Origin: Portunus trituberculatus
Taxonomy: Eukaryota; Arthropoda; Malacostraca; Decapoda; Portunidae
Reading direction: 5' to 3'
NCBI RefSeq assembly: GCF_017591435.1
Contig: NC_059278.1
Location: 13,203,456-13,267,455 of the forward strand
DNA: 64,000 nt
The notes beneath the pieces are model-generated. The model had not been told where the DNA came from, made no database searches, and worked only from the letters and a program-made list of their open reading frames with translations. Both the position numbers and the translations under genes were made by a program. Positions 62,446-64,000 of the stretch are shown piece by piece (position 1 is the stretch's first letter; each line of letters begins with the position of its first letter).

Positions 62446-64000
62446 TAAATAAATAAAATAAAGAAATAAAATGCAGTTGGCTTCAACAGCCCTCCTCCTG
62501 CTTGGCCAGCATTCCCTTCTAGCCATGGGAAGAGGAGGAGGGGTGAGGGGGAGAAGAAAAGAATAAGAGAAAGAGGGCCCCAAGACAGCCATTCAGCTGT
62601 CCCCCCCAAAGCATAGGACCTTGGACCCCGGGCTTCAAGGTCCCCACATCATCAATGGGTCTGGGATTGAGGGTTGGGGGGATTGTTTTCCTGAAGCTTC
62701 TCATCTTTCCACACTCACATTTGTCATGAAACCAGCCTGGGCACATCTCAACAACAATCATCCTGACTGCCCTTAACCTCACTTGTTGAGTTACATATCA
62801 CATGACCAGCTTTTTTCTTCAGCCTTTCTCTTATAAACTCATCACGCTTTTTACTCAGTGTGGCAAAGGCATTACCCTCCTTGCAGCTAGGGTTTGAATC
62901 TTTGCCAAACCTAGTTACCTAGTGGGAGATGTAGCATTCTTCTATTACCCTAGCAGTGCCATATGACCTAAGATGTTGTGGCACCTAATGGAATAATTTT
63001 CCTTGCAGCTTATTACCTCAGGACTATGCTAGAGCTGCATAGGCTTATTTTCTGTGGTTTTCCTATCTTCATTATTTGCATCTTCCCTCTTTTCTCTCAT
63101 CTTCCTCTTCTGCCTTCTCTCATCTTTCTCCTCTTCTGCCCAACTTCTTTCTTGTCAAAGGTTTGATCCTTTGGTCAACTAAAAGCCTCTCTTGACCAAA
63201 GATTATCTTGCTTTCAGATCAGTTATTTCATGGCCAACTAAAAGCCTCTCCTGACCAAACTTGCTTTCAGATCAGTTTTTTTGTTTCTGATATAACATTG
63301 CATTAACAGTAAATATATAAATCTCAGAAGGGGAGAACCTTGGACACTGAAATCATAATTTGTTAAAACCCCTTCCTGAAAAGAATAATTTAAACTGTGG
63401 AAGGAGACCCACTTCTCTTAATCAAGATAGCATGTCTGAGGGGTGGAAGGTTGAAGGATTATTATTATTTGCTTATTACTAATGAATGGCATTGATGCAT
63501 TTGTCTATACTTCATACTCATTCACCAATTCTTAGATTTTAAAAAATTTTGAATAATGGAATACTTTAAATCTCTATGTTTGGATTCTTAAGAGACTATT
63601 TTCATAACATAGTATTATATAGCTATAAGAAAGTCTGCAATTCTAAAAAGCATCATGAGTAACCATTTATAATAGTGGTTTAGGACTATGTGCGGATGAC
63701 TGCAACCATCAACGCCCTCCCTGTCAATGGTCCACCATGTCTGCATCTGCAACACCCATAAATAAATACATATTACATGATAAATGGTTTCAGTATCCCT
63801 AGAGTATCCATACTAGTGCTGTGCCCAAAATTAGGTCATCTATTTGTACTTCCCTCTAAGTGGTCCAATGACATCAAACTTTCATTAAACCCTTATTTCT
63901 CCTTCTATCCATCAAGTTTACATGTCATTCTCTTAACACTACTTGAAATATTAATTTTACAATATTTCCTAGAAATACCTTGCACTTTCTGGCATATTAC
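62446..64000. other. Mostly unassigned, with a small tandem repeat
   Basis: 62480-62790 on the minus strand gives a Cys/Pro-rich frame without a known domain. At 63173-63285 a ~59-bp unit (GGTCAACTAAAAGCCTCTCT) is repeated about twice, the second with a short deletion. The rest is AT-rich with no gene recognised. Confidence 0.5.

Noticed and set aside
62519..62782. Cys-rich minus frame as a zinc-finger gene
   Set aside because: The cysteines do not fit a known spacing and the frame has no neighbours or splice sites to support it.

Overview
The window reads as a repeat-choked piece of an arthropod nuclear genome, most likely a decapod crustacean. That host call is inference from the mix seen here: very long CA/TA/GA microsatellites, tRNA-derived SINEs, CR1-like and jockey-like LINEs, a DIRS-type element and Tigger-like short elements, around a spliced gene with arthropod-style exons. 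No bacterial genes, CRISPR array or operon was seen.

The one confident host gene is a SMYD3-like protein (MYND zinc finger plus SET lysine methyltransferase) on the + strand. Nine coding exons can be placed: 16838-16947, 17775-17955, 37109-37178, 37298-37425, 37759-37935, 38064-38205, 38375-38743, 51226-51388 and 51562-51820. All codon phases agree across the junctions and together they encode about 530 residues. The first coding exon was not found. The gene spans at least 35 kb because two introns (19.2 kb and 12.5 kb) are packed with retrotransposons. The exon at 16838 lies in a ~545-bp tandem duplication whose copies differ mainly by single bases in homopolymers.

Layout. 0-2.0 kb: a Tigger-like TA-flanked element holding a ~445-bp-arm foldback. 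2.4-2.8 kb: an inverted repeat. 2.95-5.8 kb: a decayed LINE (+). 5.9-11.2 kb: a DIRS-type retrotransposon on the minus strand, next to a Ty3/gypsy-like gag piece (minus). 11.2-12.5 kb: a Ty3/gypsy-like integrase piece with a probable LTR (+). 12.5-15.8 kb: TA and TC microsatellites, a 306-bp-arm inverted repeat, a SINE and a palindrome remnant. 15.8-18 kb: SMYD3-like exons. 18.6-31.6 kb: a head-to-tail series of CR1-like LINE copies of three subfamilies, broken by a SINE piece and a Tigger transposase piece. 31.8-37.1 kb: intron with a Tigger-like MITE. 37.1-38.7 kb: SET exons. 38.8-50.3 kb: a second LINE/SINE series. 51.2-51.8 kb: last SMYD3-like exons. 52-55.4 kb: mostly featureless. 55444-56636: a short hAT element with a perfect 8-bp target duplication. 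56.7-62.0 kb: a minus-strand jockey/I-type LINE with RNase H. 62.2-62.4 kb: another SINE.

The most interesting pattern is in the two large introns. Nearly every junction between consecutive LINE or SINE copies is a (CA)n tract. The elements end in a GGTAAATACACAC-like tail that runs into (CA)n, and the next, usually 5'-truncated, copy begins directly after it. This fits retrotransposons that target the CA repeat formed by the tail of an earlier copy, with a tRNA-derived SINE sharing the same kind of tail. It is inference and needs genome-wide copies to test.
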